DNA of 64,000 nt, from NCBI GenBank assembly GCA_907163375.1, contig CAJQUW010002155.1, positions 1 to 64,000 of the forward strand, given 5' to 3'. This DNA comes from Prostheceraeus crozeri. Its lineage: Eukaryota > Platyhelminthes > Polycladida > Euryleptidae. Shown piece after piece: positions 1-12,766 of the stretch. Positions within the stretch are counted from its first letter, which is position 1, and each line of letters opens with the position of its first letter. The notes under the pieces were generated by a model. It worked only from the letters and a program-made list of their open reading frames with translations, did not search any database and was not told the DNA's origin. The translations under genes and the position numbers were made by a program.

Positions 1-155
1 TTTGAAAAAATTTGGTACTTTTTGAATGGGACTAAATTCATGTATTTAGGTCTTATATAACATGAAAAAAAGGGGTTCAACATTTCTGAATTTTTGTCGT
101 TTTTTAAAAAAATACCATTTTTTTGGAATTTTTTATGCGTGTCCTGGAACGGTCT
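1..155 (-). repeat. Polinton terminal-repeat copy at window edge
   Basis: Read on the minus strand from about position 155, this stretch matches the left end of the Polinton at 35470 onward. Both begin AGACCGTTCCAG and share later blocks such as AAAACGACA, GACCTAAAT and CATGAATTTAGTCC, with an estimated identity by eye of 75-80 percent. The orientation means any attached element body would lie to the left of this window. It could be the right end of a second Polinton or a solo terminal repeat; the window does not decide. Confidence 0.6.
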
Positions 156-1674
156 TTTGACCATTTCTATGCCTCCCTTCATTATCCACACGACGTCGGA
201 ATCGTGTATGACTGTGTGTGTTTTAGCTTGCTGTTCGTGGGATCACCTAGGTGACTGATCGCCCGCGTGATTCGCGCGTTAATTAACGGACACTCCAAAC
301 ATATCCTTGTTTTGAGGACATTCTATTCTTGCTACACCGCGTAAATACTGGCTGCAGCACTTAAGAATCAGGAAATCAATTGATCTGATGCTAGTTAATA
401 AACATGGGGAAATGTTTGTATGAATACGCCGGGGCGAGCGTTAGAGAAGTTTGCGCGACGTCTGGTGGTTGTCCGGCGCTGGCGCTTGTAGAGCCACGGT
501 ATGAAACCGCTAAGCATGTTCCTGTCTTCCCTGTGCATGAAATTGAGGTTCCTATCACAATAGTTTTGCCTCTGATAATTGCAGAAACATGAGACGCAAT
601 AGTACTACTATAACAGGGTACTGGCCGAAAGATGTTATAACAAGGTCACTCACCAGCCACGGATGTTTAGGGTCATGTGTTGTAATTATGCGTGGTTTAC
701 GCGTAATTGAGCGTGGAATGCCACATGGTGGTGCAAATTTTTTTGTTATTTAAAAATTATAATAAAATTAACAACTGAATTTTGAATCATTAACTTTTTT
801 ATATAATTATAACTAAACACCACAAACTGGAAGTTACCACATAATTGGATGAAGTTATTTTGCAGTCTCTCTCATAAAATAATGCGCATTTTTCAGGTTG
901 GAACCAGCGTTGTATTAGATTAAATAGAGTTATATTAAGTTAGAATATTCTACACATCAGGTGAATAAATACATCGTTTTTCGAGAGTTGAAGCTGCTTC
1001 CCATGACTTTTTGCATCCCTAAATATCAATACTTTACAATGTTCCGTATTGTTGTGAATTTCAATTTAATTCAGATAATGTGAGCGTCTAATTGCTATTT
1101 GATCTTCAGAATCAAATTTCTGAAAATTTTATAGATCGAGGGAATCTTTATTGATAAAATGGATGAAAGAGAATTAATATTTTCGTTTCGGGACTTGCGC
1201 ATATCTTGTAATGGCTTCTATATCAAGGGGGACGAACTAACTATTGAGGTAAATGAGTTGAAAGCTGTTACCCTACCCTCACTGCATGAACTACTCAGCC
1301 TTTAATGTTATTATTAGAAAAGCCTATGGTTCTTGGTGATTCATTTCCACCCTTCTAAGCAAATATCTTTGTTACTAAAATATCACGGTGCTATATATGA
1401 TGTTCACATCAAAAGATAGTTCTTTACTTACATGTTAATTGTCTTAAAAACCATATCTTGAAGGCTTCGCCAAAAGACTGGCTCTACCACAAATGATATC
1501 ATAAGGAACGATGAGAAAATCTACAATCTTGGATATAAATCTTGTGATGTCTGAATTGAATCAGAATAGTCAAGAAGTTCACTTTGCAAAAATGCTTGCA
1601 TAAACTATGAATTTCAAAATGGATTATGCAAAAATTAGTTTTATCATCCTTCATGTTCAGAGGTGTCAAAAAAC
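156..1674. other. Gene-free stretch, nothing recognised
   Basis: AT-rich DNA with only short, random-looking open frames. I see no domain, RNA gene or terminal repeat here. Confidence 0.5.
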
Positions 1675-2435
1675 TTGTATATCCGGCAGCCAAGGCACGA
1701 GTTTCTGCAGAAACGAGGGCCCCTGGAAAATGGGACTTTCACAGAATGATGTACACGAAACGCTGCGTTTGCCGAGTTCTAGTGAGTACCTCCTCCCTTT
1801 TCAGACAAGGATCAATAGAAATAACAACAAATGTTAAAATTCCCAATGGGACACAGATGCAGTTTTTGGTTGAAATGAAATTTTCTGTGTTTTTCTCTGA
1901 TCAAACGAAAAGTTAGTTAAGACCAGAGTCATAATTTTTTGGCATGGAATATTCCTTCAGGTCATTTCCTTTTATATGTTCATGCACCCCTGTCTATATA
2001 CTAAACACATCTAGATTTGGCAAGCCTCTTAATGTCCGGCAAACACAAACCATTTTGAGAAGCTTTGTCATATTTTGCCACATTATCTCACATACATTAA
2101 CGATCAGATGCATGGATAAAAGCACATGCACATCAATAGAAATGACCTGAAGACATTCCATGTCAAAAATTATTGACTCTAGATTAAGTACTTTTCGTTG
2201 AATCAGAGAAAACATAGAAAATTTCATTTTAACCGAAAACTGCAATCTGCGTCCATTGGATTTACATGTTATTTTTACATTTGGGGGGATCCTGTCTGAC
2301 AAGAAGAGGAACTCACTAGAAACTCGGCAGACGCAGCGATTCGTAGTAATATATGGTGTACATTATTCTGTAAAAGTCTCATTTTCGGCCGTCGTTCCCT
2401 GCTGAAACTTGCTCTGGCTGCCGGACTATGTATTC
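1675..2435. mobile_element. Fold-back element with ~300-bp inverted arms
   Basis: The segment 1675-1985 is repeated as its reverse complement at about 2110-2435. Paired blocks include CCGGCAGCC (1683) with GGCTGCCGG (2416), and GTGTACAT-type and CGGCAGACGCAGCG-type sequences. The arms are separated by roughly 120 bp and are diverged by substitutions and small indels. No protein is encoded. The layout is that of a fold-back or long-TIR MITE. The short ORFs seen across it are not conserved between the arms. Confidence 0.6.
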
Positions 2436-2448
2436 AATCAGATAATAC

Positions 2449-2512
2449 CGGTGCTGTGCTCTTGTGGTAGAGTGTTCGCTGCTGAGTCCGGGAGACCTGA
2501 GTTGAAATCTAA
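2449..2512 (+). repeat. tRNA-like SINE head
   Basis: The stretch has an A-box-like block (TGTGGTAGAGTG) and, about 40 bases later, a B-box-like block (GAGTTGAAATCT), the layout of an internal RNA polymerase III promoter. It does not fold into a full tRNA cloverleaf, so it is better read as the degenerate head of a tRNA-derived SINE than as a tRNA gene. Confidence 0.4.
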
Positions 2513-3779
2513 ATCAGTCAAACCAAAGATCTAAAATTCGAACATTCAGTTTTCTTCCTATGGCCACATGGAAGAGCGGCGTTCCGCCGAATGTGAGTCT
2601 GAGTAATGAGCAAGGCAATTTTTTTTCATTTTTTTTAATTCTTGGCCACACACTGAGTGGAAGAGCAGTTTTTGACAGATTGTCTTGTTTCTTGGCTGGA
2701 ATATCTGTTGAAAATTTATTCTTTAATCTAATATTGTCACCACAATATTGGATGCGAAAATGACCACGCATGAATTTAGGGCATCATCAAGGAGAGATTA
2801 TTCGGTACACCTGATTAACCTCCAGAGACGAAGGATCTTCGGTACACCTGGAAGAATATTCCGTCCACTACAGGACCTTCGGAGACCTGGGAAATCAGTG
2901 AACCTTAGCGCCCTTGCGGCCTTTGCAATCACCCTTCCCTCCTAAAATTCATTATTCTTGAGAATGATTTTGAGCGTGATATCCGTCATTTCACTTGAAT
3001 TAGCAAAGTAGACAGATAGACCAAATAATGTTTTGGTGTGCGAAGTGATATCACAGCACGCAATCGCATCTCTCACTGCTCTGGTGTCCTCGTGCGGGAC
3101 AGCTTTTTGTTTGCCATTTCCGATAGCAAGCGATGCACAAATTATCCATTTCGAGAAGGAGCAATTTGTCTAATTCTGTGATGTTGCCATTTCGATATTA
3201 AAGTTACATGTAACCCTTCCTTTCTAGGAAACCGAAGCGTGAGCAGATGAATCCTAATTCTGTGGACTGGCTATAACCGGGCATGCCGCGGAATTTCGTC
3301 AGTCCACAAGCTAATTAATCGACGAACAAGACATTTCCAATAACAAATATGACGATGGAACCCGGAGGAGAAATAATCGGTTGAAATAGGAATATAAAAG
3401 AAATCATTGTAAGAGAAAGTATTCCTAATCAGTTGATATTTGCCATTTGATCTTCATTCGACCGATATACAATTATGTTACCATCTTAATATGGCTGTGG
3501 GGATGATGCTCGAAAAATAACGAACATTCGCCAAATCAAGCAAACCGAAATCAATGCGGATATCAAATACCTGACTTCGGCATTCCGACTTGCTCTTTTA
3601 TGTTTTTTTTTTCGGAGGACGATACATAATAAACTGAGGAGTAAACGCGCATTCTTCATTCGTGTCAGAAAACCGCTCAGCAATTAATCAAAAACATTTG
3701 CGATGATGATCATCCTTTGGGGCTGAATCCTCATTGTTTGGTACAATACTTTTTAAGCATAGCCAAATTTGTTAACTTA
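2513..3779. other. Gene-free stretch, nothing recognised
   Basis: Only short frames without recognisable domains are present. Confidence 0.45.
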
Positions 3780-4115
3780 TTTAGTTGCATCCTCTTAGGA
3801 AAAATTGGTAAGATCTTGGTAAATCTCGGTAAATTGGTTAAGATTGGTAATTGGAAGAAATTGATAATCTCGCTCTGAGATCATATGATCGCATTAGATG
3901 AGGTCAAAGGTTAAATAATTTGAACTTTTATTTTAGGTCAAATATCATTAGATTCCTAATATTCCTAATATCCTAAAATTTTAAAATAGCTCTCAGCTTC
4001 AAAAGTATTGTACCAAATTCATTATCCTTCGGTGAAAAAGTTACATAATGCCCGTAGAAAGCAGGCTAGTAGGAATCGCGCTGGCCATAACTTACTTGCT
4101 TCAATGGATATTTTT
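3780..4115 (+). repeat. Dispersed repeat family, diverged copy
   Basis: Blocks such as CTCTGAGATCAT, GAGGTCAAAGGT and CAAAAGTATTGTACCAAAT are shared with the repeats at about 22250-23060, 25320-26130 and 60876-62250. This is the most diverged of the four copies. No coding potential is seen, and the family could not be named. Confidence 0.5.
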
Positions 4116-4922
4116 TTTTTAAAAATAGCAGGCGGGATAGAGTTAATATAAAGGCTATAAGCTGAAAGTGTCAATAGCCTTAACTTAATTCTTACATCTG
4201 ATATAGCTCAGGACGTCCAATTAATTTCAATTTTTGAGACTGGGCTTACAGATGAATCAGGATAAAAAAATATCGCCTCTATAAAGCATAAAACCAAACA
4301 TCAAATGGAAGGAATGTACTCAGATTTCTAAATTCAGCCCACAGCCAGTAAATTGGAACAAATTTTATGTTTTTTAATTTAATAGGCGAATCGAACACAA
4401 GCTTTGACGCTATCGCCATCCGATATATCTATGAAATGGAAATTTGAAGTCACTGAGGAGATCTTTTCTACTTGAGTTTGGTCTAATGGTTAAGATAGTG
4501 TTCCATTTACATCAATCCTCTTTGTTGCTCAAAGATCAAGTCAATCGAGGCAAATACTAATATGCAATATATTTAGTATTATATTAAAATTCAAATAAAT
4601 ATTATTATATTAGTTATTATATAATAATATGCAAATAAAAAAATATATCAATAAAAAAAATTATTTAATATATTGAAATATATTAATATGCAAATACTTA
4701 GTGCAAAAAGTGCCAGCATGAAAGAAAATTTCGAATCCGTAAATATTTTTTCAACTTTTCAGAGGCAGTCATTAGCCATCTATCGGCTGTAGTCGACTTA
4801 ACCTCGCATCGGTAGGACCGCAAGTATCACAGACAACCATCCATATCTGCAGTTTGTCTTCCATGTTCAGCAATGTGGGCTTCACTCGATTAGTTGAAAA
4901 ATTACTCTTCGCTCGCTTCTTT
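4116..4922. other. Gene-free; AT-rich low-complexity tract and A-box-like site
   Basis: Positions 4560-4690 are low-complexity A/T sequence (ATTAT and AATAT runs). Around 4478 is a block like a tRNA A box (TGGTCTAATGGTTAAGA) with no convincing B box, possibly a decayed SINE. Nothing else is recognised. Confidence 0.4.
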
Positions 4923-5952
4923 TTAACCCTATCCATACCAGGGCTCTTAAGGGCATCGCCATTCCCGGGGGGGGGGGGCTCCTTAGCTTTCTAAAATACT
5001 GCTCAGTTGTACATTGGAAATGTTTTTAAGGGTTTGAAATATTCTGCGTGTGATCTTTCTAACGTGGTATCTGTTTTTTCCAATTCGTCCATATTGATGC
5101 CTTAAATGGCGATTTAAAATTTGAACTTCAAAATTAAGTGGATTTTTTTATGTTTTCTTCTTCTCATCGACTGCAACGTGGATACAGTGCTTTTTAGTTC
5201 AATGTCGTTAGTGACACATACAATTATTGATCAGAGAATGATGCCATTTGGTGCTCTAAACTTGTTTGTCTACACATCATAGAAATTTAAATTCAAAATT
5301 TGAATATGTGGGTATTTGCTAATTAATAAAAATAAATCATAAGCAGAAAAAGGAAGTTTTAAGTTTTCACTAAAAATTGACTACTTTTATCATCTGTAGA
5401 AACAAGTTAAGAGGTCTTGCTACCTTCCAATAATGTAATTAAGAAGACGAATAATGACACTGAATAAGCAGAAGTTTTCAAAGCAATATGAACGAACACT
5501 AAAAAACTTTTTTTTTAGTTGCAACTTAGTTGACTCATTTCTACTGAAGAGCAAATGAGTAGTGTTTACATGACATTAAGTTTGGATGACTCTTATCAAT
5601 GTCTATAGTATCTTTGATGTCTATATTACTCTTGATGGTGCAATTTATGGACACCTAGTTGTGATGATGCAAAAAATTGATATTCAGCTTGCTTTCTCAA
5701 AACTTAGCACACCAGATGTTTGCAAAATCAGGCAAAATTCAGACTTTCAAAAAATGCACTTTTCAAAACGACCATAAATTTAACATTCCCTGCCCATAAA
5801 CGAAATGCAACGATTTTCGGCGAAAAGTTGGGAAATACCCAGAAATTAAAAGTAATAAAAGCCTGGGTCAATCGGTTTCAGTTTTAAAAGCTCCACAACA
5901 AAAATGCGAGAGGGGGGCCGAATCGCCCTCCTCCCCGTATGGATAGGGTTAA
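4923..5952. mobile_element. piggyBac-like MITE (1.03 kb)
   Basis: The element is bounded by TTAA on both sides (4923-4926 and 5949-5952). Its termini are inverted: CCCTATCCATAC reads inward from the left and, on the other strand, inward from the right. TTAA target duplication plus CCCT-type ends are the hallmarks of piggyBac elements. No transposase frame remains, so this is a non-autonomous derivative. A G-rich homopolymer lies at 4967-4978. Confidence 0.75.
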
Positions 5953-6500
5953 GAAGAGACCAAGCCTGCTATTGTACTGGCTGAGTGTACACTATTTCTT
6001 GTGAGAGTAAGGGTGCGAGTGGGTCTATGTTGGTGAGGCTGATCGGCGTGGTTTAACAGCGTCGGAAAGAAGATCCTTTCGGACAAAGATATTTCTCGCT
6101 CCAAGCCGCGACTGAGCACTCCGTCCCTTCTCCAGCCATCCGATCATCAGAAACAGCATTATTGTGTTTGATAGGGAGCCAACGTGCCGAAATCGAATTG
6201 TGAAAGAGGCCTTATATGGTCACGTCGTTTGAACTCATTCAAGTCCGAGTGAAGCACACATTGAGTGAGGCTTGTTCAATTTTGACTTTATACCTTTTTT
6301 CTTTGTTTCCGATGTTCTTGCTTTGTTTAAGCGCACAGAGTGGTTTTCCTTCTACATTTTATTACATCTACTATCAACTTACTGTTAGCGTTATACAGTA
6401 TTAGCAGACTGGTCTATCGTGACCACAAGAACATAGAACTATATCTTTATAGCTTTGTCCGTCCTGTGAAGTGTTGTAATCAATACTAATGTCTCTTTCT
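5953..6500. other. Gene-free stretch, nothing recognised
   Basis: No domain or repeat structure is recognised between the piggyBac-like MITE and the ribozyme-like motif. Confidence 0.4.
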
Positions 6501-6502
6501 TG

Positions 6503-6560
6503 CCTGACGATGGATACCGGTGGTGTTTAAAAGTGCTTGCCCGAATAAATTCGATTGAAC
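6503..6560 (+). other. Hammerhead-like motif / PLE or LINE end remnant
   Basis: CCTGACGATGGATACCGG followed by a GGTGTTTAAAAG block, then CCCGAATAAA, resembles the conserved end sequence of Penelope-like and some LINE elements, which often carry a hammerhead ribozyme core (CTGANGA, stem II, GAAA). Here stem II is imperfect and the GAAA box is degenerate (TTAAAAG), so activity is unlikely. Confidence 0.35.
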
Positions 6561-7010
6561 AAGCATACGAAAGTACAGTTTTCACGGGATTCCTCAATGG
6601 AAAGTAATTACATCAAGCCCGTTATTCGAGACATTAAGCGGATTTCGGTCTGATTCTCATTCTCGGAATAGACCAAACCTGCCAACCCATTTTCCTTGAA
6701 CAATGAATTGAGAAGTTCCCATTCTGTCCGTGCGAAGGAACTCAATCTTGCTGTAAATGGATTACTGAACGAATCCTTCGTCTCACAAGAAGGTGTCAGT
6801 TTCATTTTCCAGCTCTTGGCTATGATAATGAAATGTGAACACGTTATTATTTCCCCTGCACCACTGCCCACACCACACCAAAATATCAATAAGTTGTTTG
6901 TGTATGTGCTCCCAAAGTGACGATTCTAATTTAACTACGGGACTACACCTTTCGATGAGTTGCAAATTGCATCGTCATGCAATTTTGTCATCATTCCCAG
7001 ATATTCACTT
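6561..7010. other. Gene-free stretch, nothing recognised
   Basis: Overlapping short frames occur on both strands without recognisable domains. Confidence 0.4.
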
Positions 7011-7785
7011 CTCCAAAACAGGGATGCAGAATCCTATAATTTTGATAGGACTCCGACTCCGGGAGTTGATAGGACACCGACTCCGACTCCGGGGGTTGAT
7101 AGGACATGGACTCCGGGTGGCCACTATATAAAGCCTAGTTTTTTGAAAAAACTGGTAACCTACATCATAGATCATTATAAGCTTACCTGAACCTATCTTT
7201 AGTGATCATTGCTGCATAAATTATGAATCATTTTCGATGAAAGTTTATCAAATGCAGCTTGAAGTTGGATGCATGTGAATCGGCTCCTCCCATCCTGTTG
7301 ATGTGTGCTTCACACGGTTTTTCTCCAGTCTCTACCAGGCAGGAGAAACCCAATCCTTCTTCAAAAACTATGAGTTACATTTCGATTTTAATATGCGCTT
7401 TGGAGGAGCCAGCACAAACAATTAACGTGAGGGTAAGAGGTAGTGTTCTCAAACAAACTAGTATTTCATTTTTGTCTCGGATGTGACCTTTGGTGCGTAG
7501 GTGGGATTGAGGTTAGGAAGGCTTGTCTTCTCTACTAAATCACCGAGTGAAAAAACAATCTTTTTTTCACCATCACGGTTCATTTCCTCAACTATTACCA
7601 GCTTTGCATGCACTGCTGTCTCTGTACTTTTGTTTGATGGAGAAAGTTGACATCAAGACAGTGACAGCTATGCACGAGGATAAATAATTTGTTTGTATTA
7701 TATTTCGGTTCTAGTTATAAGCCGGAGTCCGGAGTTCTATCATTTGATAGGAATCCGATTCCGACTCCGCATCCCTGCTCCAAAA
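7011..7785. mobile_element. hAT-type MITE with 8-bp target duplication
   Basis: The element 7019-7777 starts CAGGGATGC and ends with its inverse GCATCCCTG. The 8 bp CTCCAAAA flanks it exactly on both sides (7011-7018 and 7778-7785), which is the diagnostic 8-bp target duplication of hAT transposons. Subterminal GACTCCG-rich repeats and TTGATAGGA repeats occur at both ends. No transposase is encoded. The intact duplication indicates a fairly recent insertion. Confidence 0.85.
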
Positions 7786-8681
7786 TATCAATACAGCATT
7801 CAGCACGAATTTGACATCCTTTTCTGCTAAAATTAGGGTGCAAATATTGGTTTAAATCTTTTGAGAAAGTCATTAATTTGGACACAATACTAATCTTGGT
7901 AAGTCACTGGCTCCTGGCATGTCGAGTTCATCATTCAGTCTTCTTGTCGATTGGTCTTCGGATTGATTTCTATCACAACTTCTACATGAATGATGCCACA
8001 ATTTCATTCTGATGAACATTTCTCAATTAAAAATGCATGTCTCTTAATTGAGACAGAGTCTGTCATAATTTGAGACGGAGTTCACTCCTGGCCGAACCGG
8101 CACATGTATCTGTGATTGTATATGAATATCAGATTTCTTGTACCTGAAAGCATTGTAGGAATTATCAAAAACTAATTTCGTTCATGCTTTGTTTCTTTCA
8201 TTCTGATATTTCATGGTGCTCCAGTCAATGGATTTTATTTTCCATGGGTAATTTATTTCAGAACAATCTCGTGATCCGATTTCTCAAATGAACTCTGGAT
8301 GAACAATTAAAGGATGATCAGAAGCTTTAAGATAAACTTTCATCTAGTCATGATAGAAAGAAATCACATAATATCCCAAGGGAAATTTCGTTCCAAAGTT
8401 TCTCAAGCATTCTCAAGCACCTATATTTTCTATAATTCTCATCAGGATGCATCAGTTAACTATCTATCTCTCCCGCGCTTTTTTCATCACTCGAAAATCA
8501 TTAAACTTGTCTGCCTGAATGGATTTTGGCCGCTAAAAATCGTGACAATTTCACATCAGTTGAGTACCATAATTATTTGCAGTATACTTGAAACGACATT
8601 GATATTCAATAATAAATAATAATAACAAATAAATAAATGGATGGCTTGAAAAGTGTCAGGTTAAAGGTTGAGACTGAAGCA
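7786..8681. other. Gene-free stretch, nothing recognised
   Basis: No supported domain or repeat boundary was found. A 101-codon frame at 8314-8619 has no recognisable features and is not called. Confidence 0.4.
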
Positions 8682-9252
8682 CTCCTGATAGCTGCCCAAG
8701 ATTAAGCTCTGCACACAAAGGCACCACACAACCTGCATACAGAAAAAACAAGTCATGATGCGAAATGCAGGTTGTGTAAGCATTCAGATGAAACTGTATC
8801 GCTCTTGTTGACTGAATGTTCAAAGCTGGGCAGCAACAGAATACCTACGAAGACACAATGAAGTCGCAAAGCTCATACATAGGACTATCTGTGAAGACTA
8901 CAACATCAACACACAAAGGCCACACTGGAGGCATGAACCACTAGGAGTCACCGAAAATGAGCGAGTCAAAATACTGTGTGATTTCGATATCCGGATAGAC
9001 GCCATATAACAGCACGGAGGCCCAACACAGTGATTGTAGACAAGACGACGAAGGTGGCTCTCCTGATTGATACAGCTGTACCTGATGATCACAACATCTA
9101 TACAAAAGAACAAGAGAAGATCAGCAAGTATCAGGATTTGCGACTAGAAGTAATGAGTTGACCAGTAGTAATCGGGGCTCTTGGTGCCCATAGCCCAAAA
9201 CTGAATCAATACTTGCAGAAGATCACTGGTCACCACCATGTACCAGAATAGG
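8682..9252 (+). pseudogene. LINE reverse-transcriptase ORF, C-terminal remnant
   Basis: Plus-strand translation, with frame changes and an in-frame stop, gives the typical end of a non-LTR retrotransposon ORF2. It has a repeated-residue segment (LLIAAQD, ALHTKA), a zinc-knuckle-like CRLCK-x-H region followed by LTEC (about 8785-8830), and a terminal VVIGALGA-type block ending at a TAG (9250-9252). Upstream reverse-transcriptase and endonuclease domains are absent, so this is a 5'-truncated insertion. The reading frame is broken, so no functional protein is expected. Confidence 0.65.
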
Positions 9253-9259
9253 TTAAGGC

Positions 9260-10390
9260 TGTAAAGATGAGCGATCCTACCCGAAACCCTACCCGAGCCC
9301 GACCCGAGACCCGAACCCGAATGCTCGTGTTCGGTACGTAGAGCAATAAGGAACTCGGGTCGGTCGGGTAGGATTGTCTCTTATCCAAAACCCGAAATAA
9401 CCCGAACTCGGTTTTTTCGGGTTGGAGCATACAAATTTCAAAATGTTTAGAGCTTTAAACATTATATTCTGTGAAGTTAGTACTGTTTTATGTGTACGTG
9501 TAGTTTAATGAAGTTTTTCAGGAAATTGTGGCTTATCACACCCCCCGACAAACAAAGACGATCCGCGGATTATACGGACCACAAACGGAACCGTCGGAAT
9601 TCCGTTTCTAGTCCGTAAGTCCGTCGGAAGTCCGCTTTTTTGTTGGGACTATTCTCATTGTGAATTATTGATCTAATAAAATACTTTGCCCTACATATTT
9701 TGCTTCTAAAAAAACGAAAGATCATTATCAAATTAATTGAATCTGTTCTTGTGGTCTCTAAAGCCTCATTCTCATAATGACATGTAGATTGTGGCTCGCA
9801 GGATGGACGGAAAGAAATGAAATTTAATTTAAGAGCTTTACATAGAAACGGAAGCTTAACTATACATCAATATTATATAATTGAAATTTTAGCATCTACC
9901 TGCAGAATTATGTTGTTACATGTAGTGATGCAGCTCAGCTGCTCGGACCTTGACAGCTTCATTAACATTGAGAGTCAAAGTGTCTCAATCAGAGTTTTGA
10001 AGGAGTATGCTGCAACACCATATAATATATCGCGAAGCAGTCAATTTTTTGTAAAGATTCTGAATTGCTTATTTTTCATGTGTTGTAGGTTATATTAATT
10101 CCGTGGGTAATTATGCTACGCGGGAGATTTAGTATTTGTTTGAACACTTTATTAGCCTAGAGAAAATAATATACTAACTATTGCCGTGTTTTGATAAAAT
10201 GCTAAAAATAATACTACTAAGAAGTTAAACTACCGCACGGTATCACATTAGGATCAAGAGCTTTATAAATAGAAATGTTTCAGATTTTTTCGAATATAAT
10301 CGGGTCGGGTTGATCACGGGTTGAAATTTTTATTCGACTCGGGTATCCGAATTTTTGGAACCCGACCCGACGCTTTATCTTTAAAGGTTG
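9260..10390. repeat. ACCCGA-rich inverted-repeat region
   Basis: Dense CCCGA/CCCGAAC motifs at about 9275-9425 recur in inverse orientation (TCGGGT, ACCCGACCCGA) at about 10300-10375. The outer blocks (TAAAGATGAGCG on the left, CGCTTTATCTTTA on the right) are approximately inverted, which suggests a MITE of about 1.1 kb. The termini and target duplication could not be fixed. The middle (about 9430-10290) holds only short frames and a palindromic TCCG/CGGA patch at 9555-9635. Confidence 0.4.
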
Positions 10391-10509
10391 CACTCCTAGG
10401 CAGTGCCCACATCTTGAGATTAGTGCTTGATTTCCCTGAGTCCTGGTAGGACTCCGAGGTCAATGCACGCGTTCCGGACCGAAAAATAGCAAAGATCATG
10501 AGGTTGAGA

Positions 10510-11560
10510 ACCAAAAAATAAATAAATAAAGTCGTTTATTGAAAACTATACAACAACAGTCCCATTACTGGCAATCGCGGGACCCGAGAAACATAAAGTT
10601 ACAAGATGAAATAATGCAAGATAAGCATGACAAGAAACAAAGAGAAAAAGTTGAGAGCTTTTACAGCCTGAAACCAGACTTGTAGAATTTTGGCATGGAA
10701 ATTGCGAATAACATCCCGGAGGGAGGCATCTATGCTGGGTAAGCAGAAATTATTAAGAGTTCGTCATTACTTGTGGAAAAATATGGTGGATCGGATGGTG
10801 ATCATTTTCAACTCCTGACATGAAAAGACGGAAGCCAATTATTCTTCGACGATAATTTAAGGCGATGAATTCTGGACATTTATAATGTCGTGAACCGCAA
10901 ATTATCCTGTGGGCTCTCCTCTGAATTTTCTCCCAATCATGGGATAATCCTACATTTAGCTCGGTAAATAATGGAGCGCAATATTCTAATATTCTCCGTA
11001 CACAATTTTGATATATCAAGACCATCTGTTTCTTATCAGGGAATTCATTTAGCTCCTTAGATTAAACAGTCTTGATGATTCTTTCGCACAGGATGCCCGT
11101 ACATGCGATTTCTATTTGAGTTCCCTGCTGAACACCACACCCAGAACTCGAATTTCCTCCAACACAGGAATTTCAGGAATTTTTATCAGGGAAAAATCAA
11201 CTGTTCTTTTAGTACTGAAAAATATCTGGTGACATTTTTCTTTTTTCAATTTCATAGCATTAAGATTAGTCCATGAAATTACTTTGCCGTATAAGTCTAT
11301 CCTCATCGGGCTTTGCTGAGTAGAAGTAACTTTGCAAAGTAGGAAAAAGTCATCCGTATACTTGACAAGCAGTTTTGAGTCGCTGTCCTGAATCAGATCA
11401 GAAACATAGTATCCAAAGATAATTGGCCCGAGCGAAGAGGCCTAAGGCAAACCATTCGGAGATAGCGCGCACGAACTGAAACTGTCATTCCAACGTATCC
11501 TGAAATGACGCGACGGGGCAAATGATTCAAGTATTATGAAATACGCGTAATACATTGTAG
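10510..11560 (-). pseudogene. LINE reverse transcriptase fragment (3' part)
   Basis: Minus-strand frames show reverse-transcriptase motifs in order. There is a LGPIIFGYYVSDL-type motif followed by KYTDD (equivalent to the YADD catalytic box) at about 11345-11450, then LGVVFS near 11115-11150, then a C-terminal RRILEYCAPLF and IQRRAHRIICG segment at 10890-11010. A TAG interrupts the motif equivalent to GLPQ, and the frame changes between segments, so the gene is dead. The lower-coordinate end has a TTTATTTATTTA-like tail at 10515-10535, as expected for a LINE 3' end. Confidence 0.75.
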
Positions 11561-12766
11561 AATCCGAGTATTCACTTTGCTTAAATGATTATTTTAGCAG
11601 GTACCGGCACTATGTGCTTCAATGGGCAATTATCTCAGTTAAGATGCTTACCGTGAGGATAAATTCACAGACATAAGATATGTGAATTGGTATTTATTAC
11701 CGGAAATATTGCTACACGCAGTTGTGGTAATGGTAATTATACACAACCGATATGAGTACCCAAACCATTAATTACTGGCAATTTCGCGTTATCAATTACT
11801 ACCTAGGCCTTCAAGGCATCTGTCATGTTGCGGATATTGTAAATATTGGGTAGAGTAAATGGTTCCTCGTCGATTATCTTTTGATTCATCGGTAGCATTT
11901 CCGCGTCAGCTGTATGAGCATTACGCGTCATTAAAATCATCAATTTCACCCTCTCAACTTGCATATTGCTGTGTCTCCTGAACGCGCAAATAATTATAAA
12001 TGGCGACTTAATCTTCGAAGCACAAAATTTGATTAGCCTTGCATACACGATGTAATTTGGGATGAAATTAAAGAAATGCAAGAATGGGCCAAAGAACAGG
12101 CAAGAATGAAAATCATTGTTACAAAAGGGGACGTGGAAGTGAGTCAGATAAAAAAATAGTTATATGTGACAATTTGACAAAGCAGAAAATAAATCATTCA
12201 GATGATAAAAGAAGATGTCTTAAGCATGGTCAAAGAAAGCATCTTCACTGAAATTCAAAGTCCGCCATGAGAATGTTAAGTTGAAACAAAGACACGATGA
12301 ATTATCTGCTAACTTTTTTCATCAGCTTTTTTCATAAACAGACAATGAAACACAGAGGCTTAGTTGAATAATTTATGCAGGTGTGGAAATGAATACCCTT
12401 GTCAATAGTGTCTCCGTATCAAGGAAAAAATAATGACAGTTAAAGTTGATTCAAGTTCAAGATGATCAAAATCGTCACGGAAACTTTCTTGAACATCAGT
12501 GGCGACTTTGGCTAAATATGATCTATGTCGACAATATAGACATCATACCAATGTCGATGATAGCGAATCATGCCGTTAATGCTCTGCATGACAAGGTTTT
12601 TGTCTCACTTTTCTTCTCTGTATAATCGAGGCTCTCAACCAAAAGACTGGCGCCTTTGTATTAACTAGCCAAACTTTATTGTGGCATTTTTCAAACGTTC
12701 TTTGCATTTATTTACTATTCTCTGTTATTTTTGCTATTATATTCAGGTCATACTCAAATAGATTTA
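11561..12766. other. Gene-free stretch, nothing recognised
   Basis: The region lies between the LINE remnant and a piggyBac-like element. The 92-codon minus-strand frame at 11803-12081 has no recognisable domain. Confidence 0.4.

Noticed and set aside
404-592. 62-codon ATG frame near the window start
   Set aside because: No domain, no homologous pattern and surrounded by non-coding sequence; length is within chance.
2449-2512. Functional tRNA gene
   Set aside because: A- and B-box-like blocks are present, but no cloverleaf forms; kept only as a SINE-like head.
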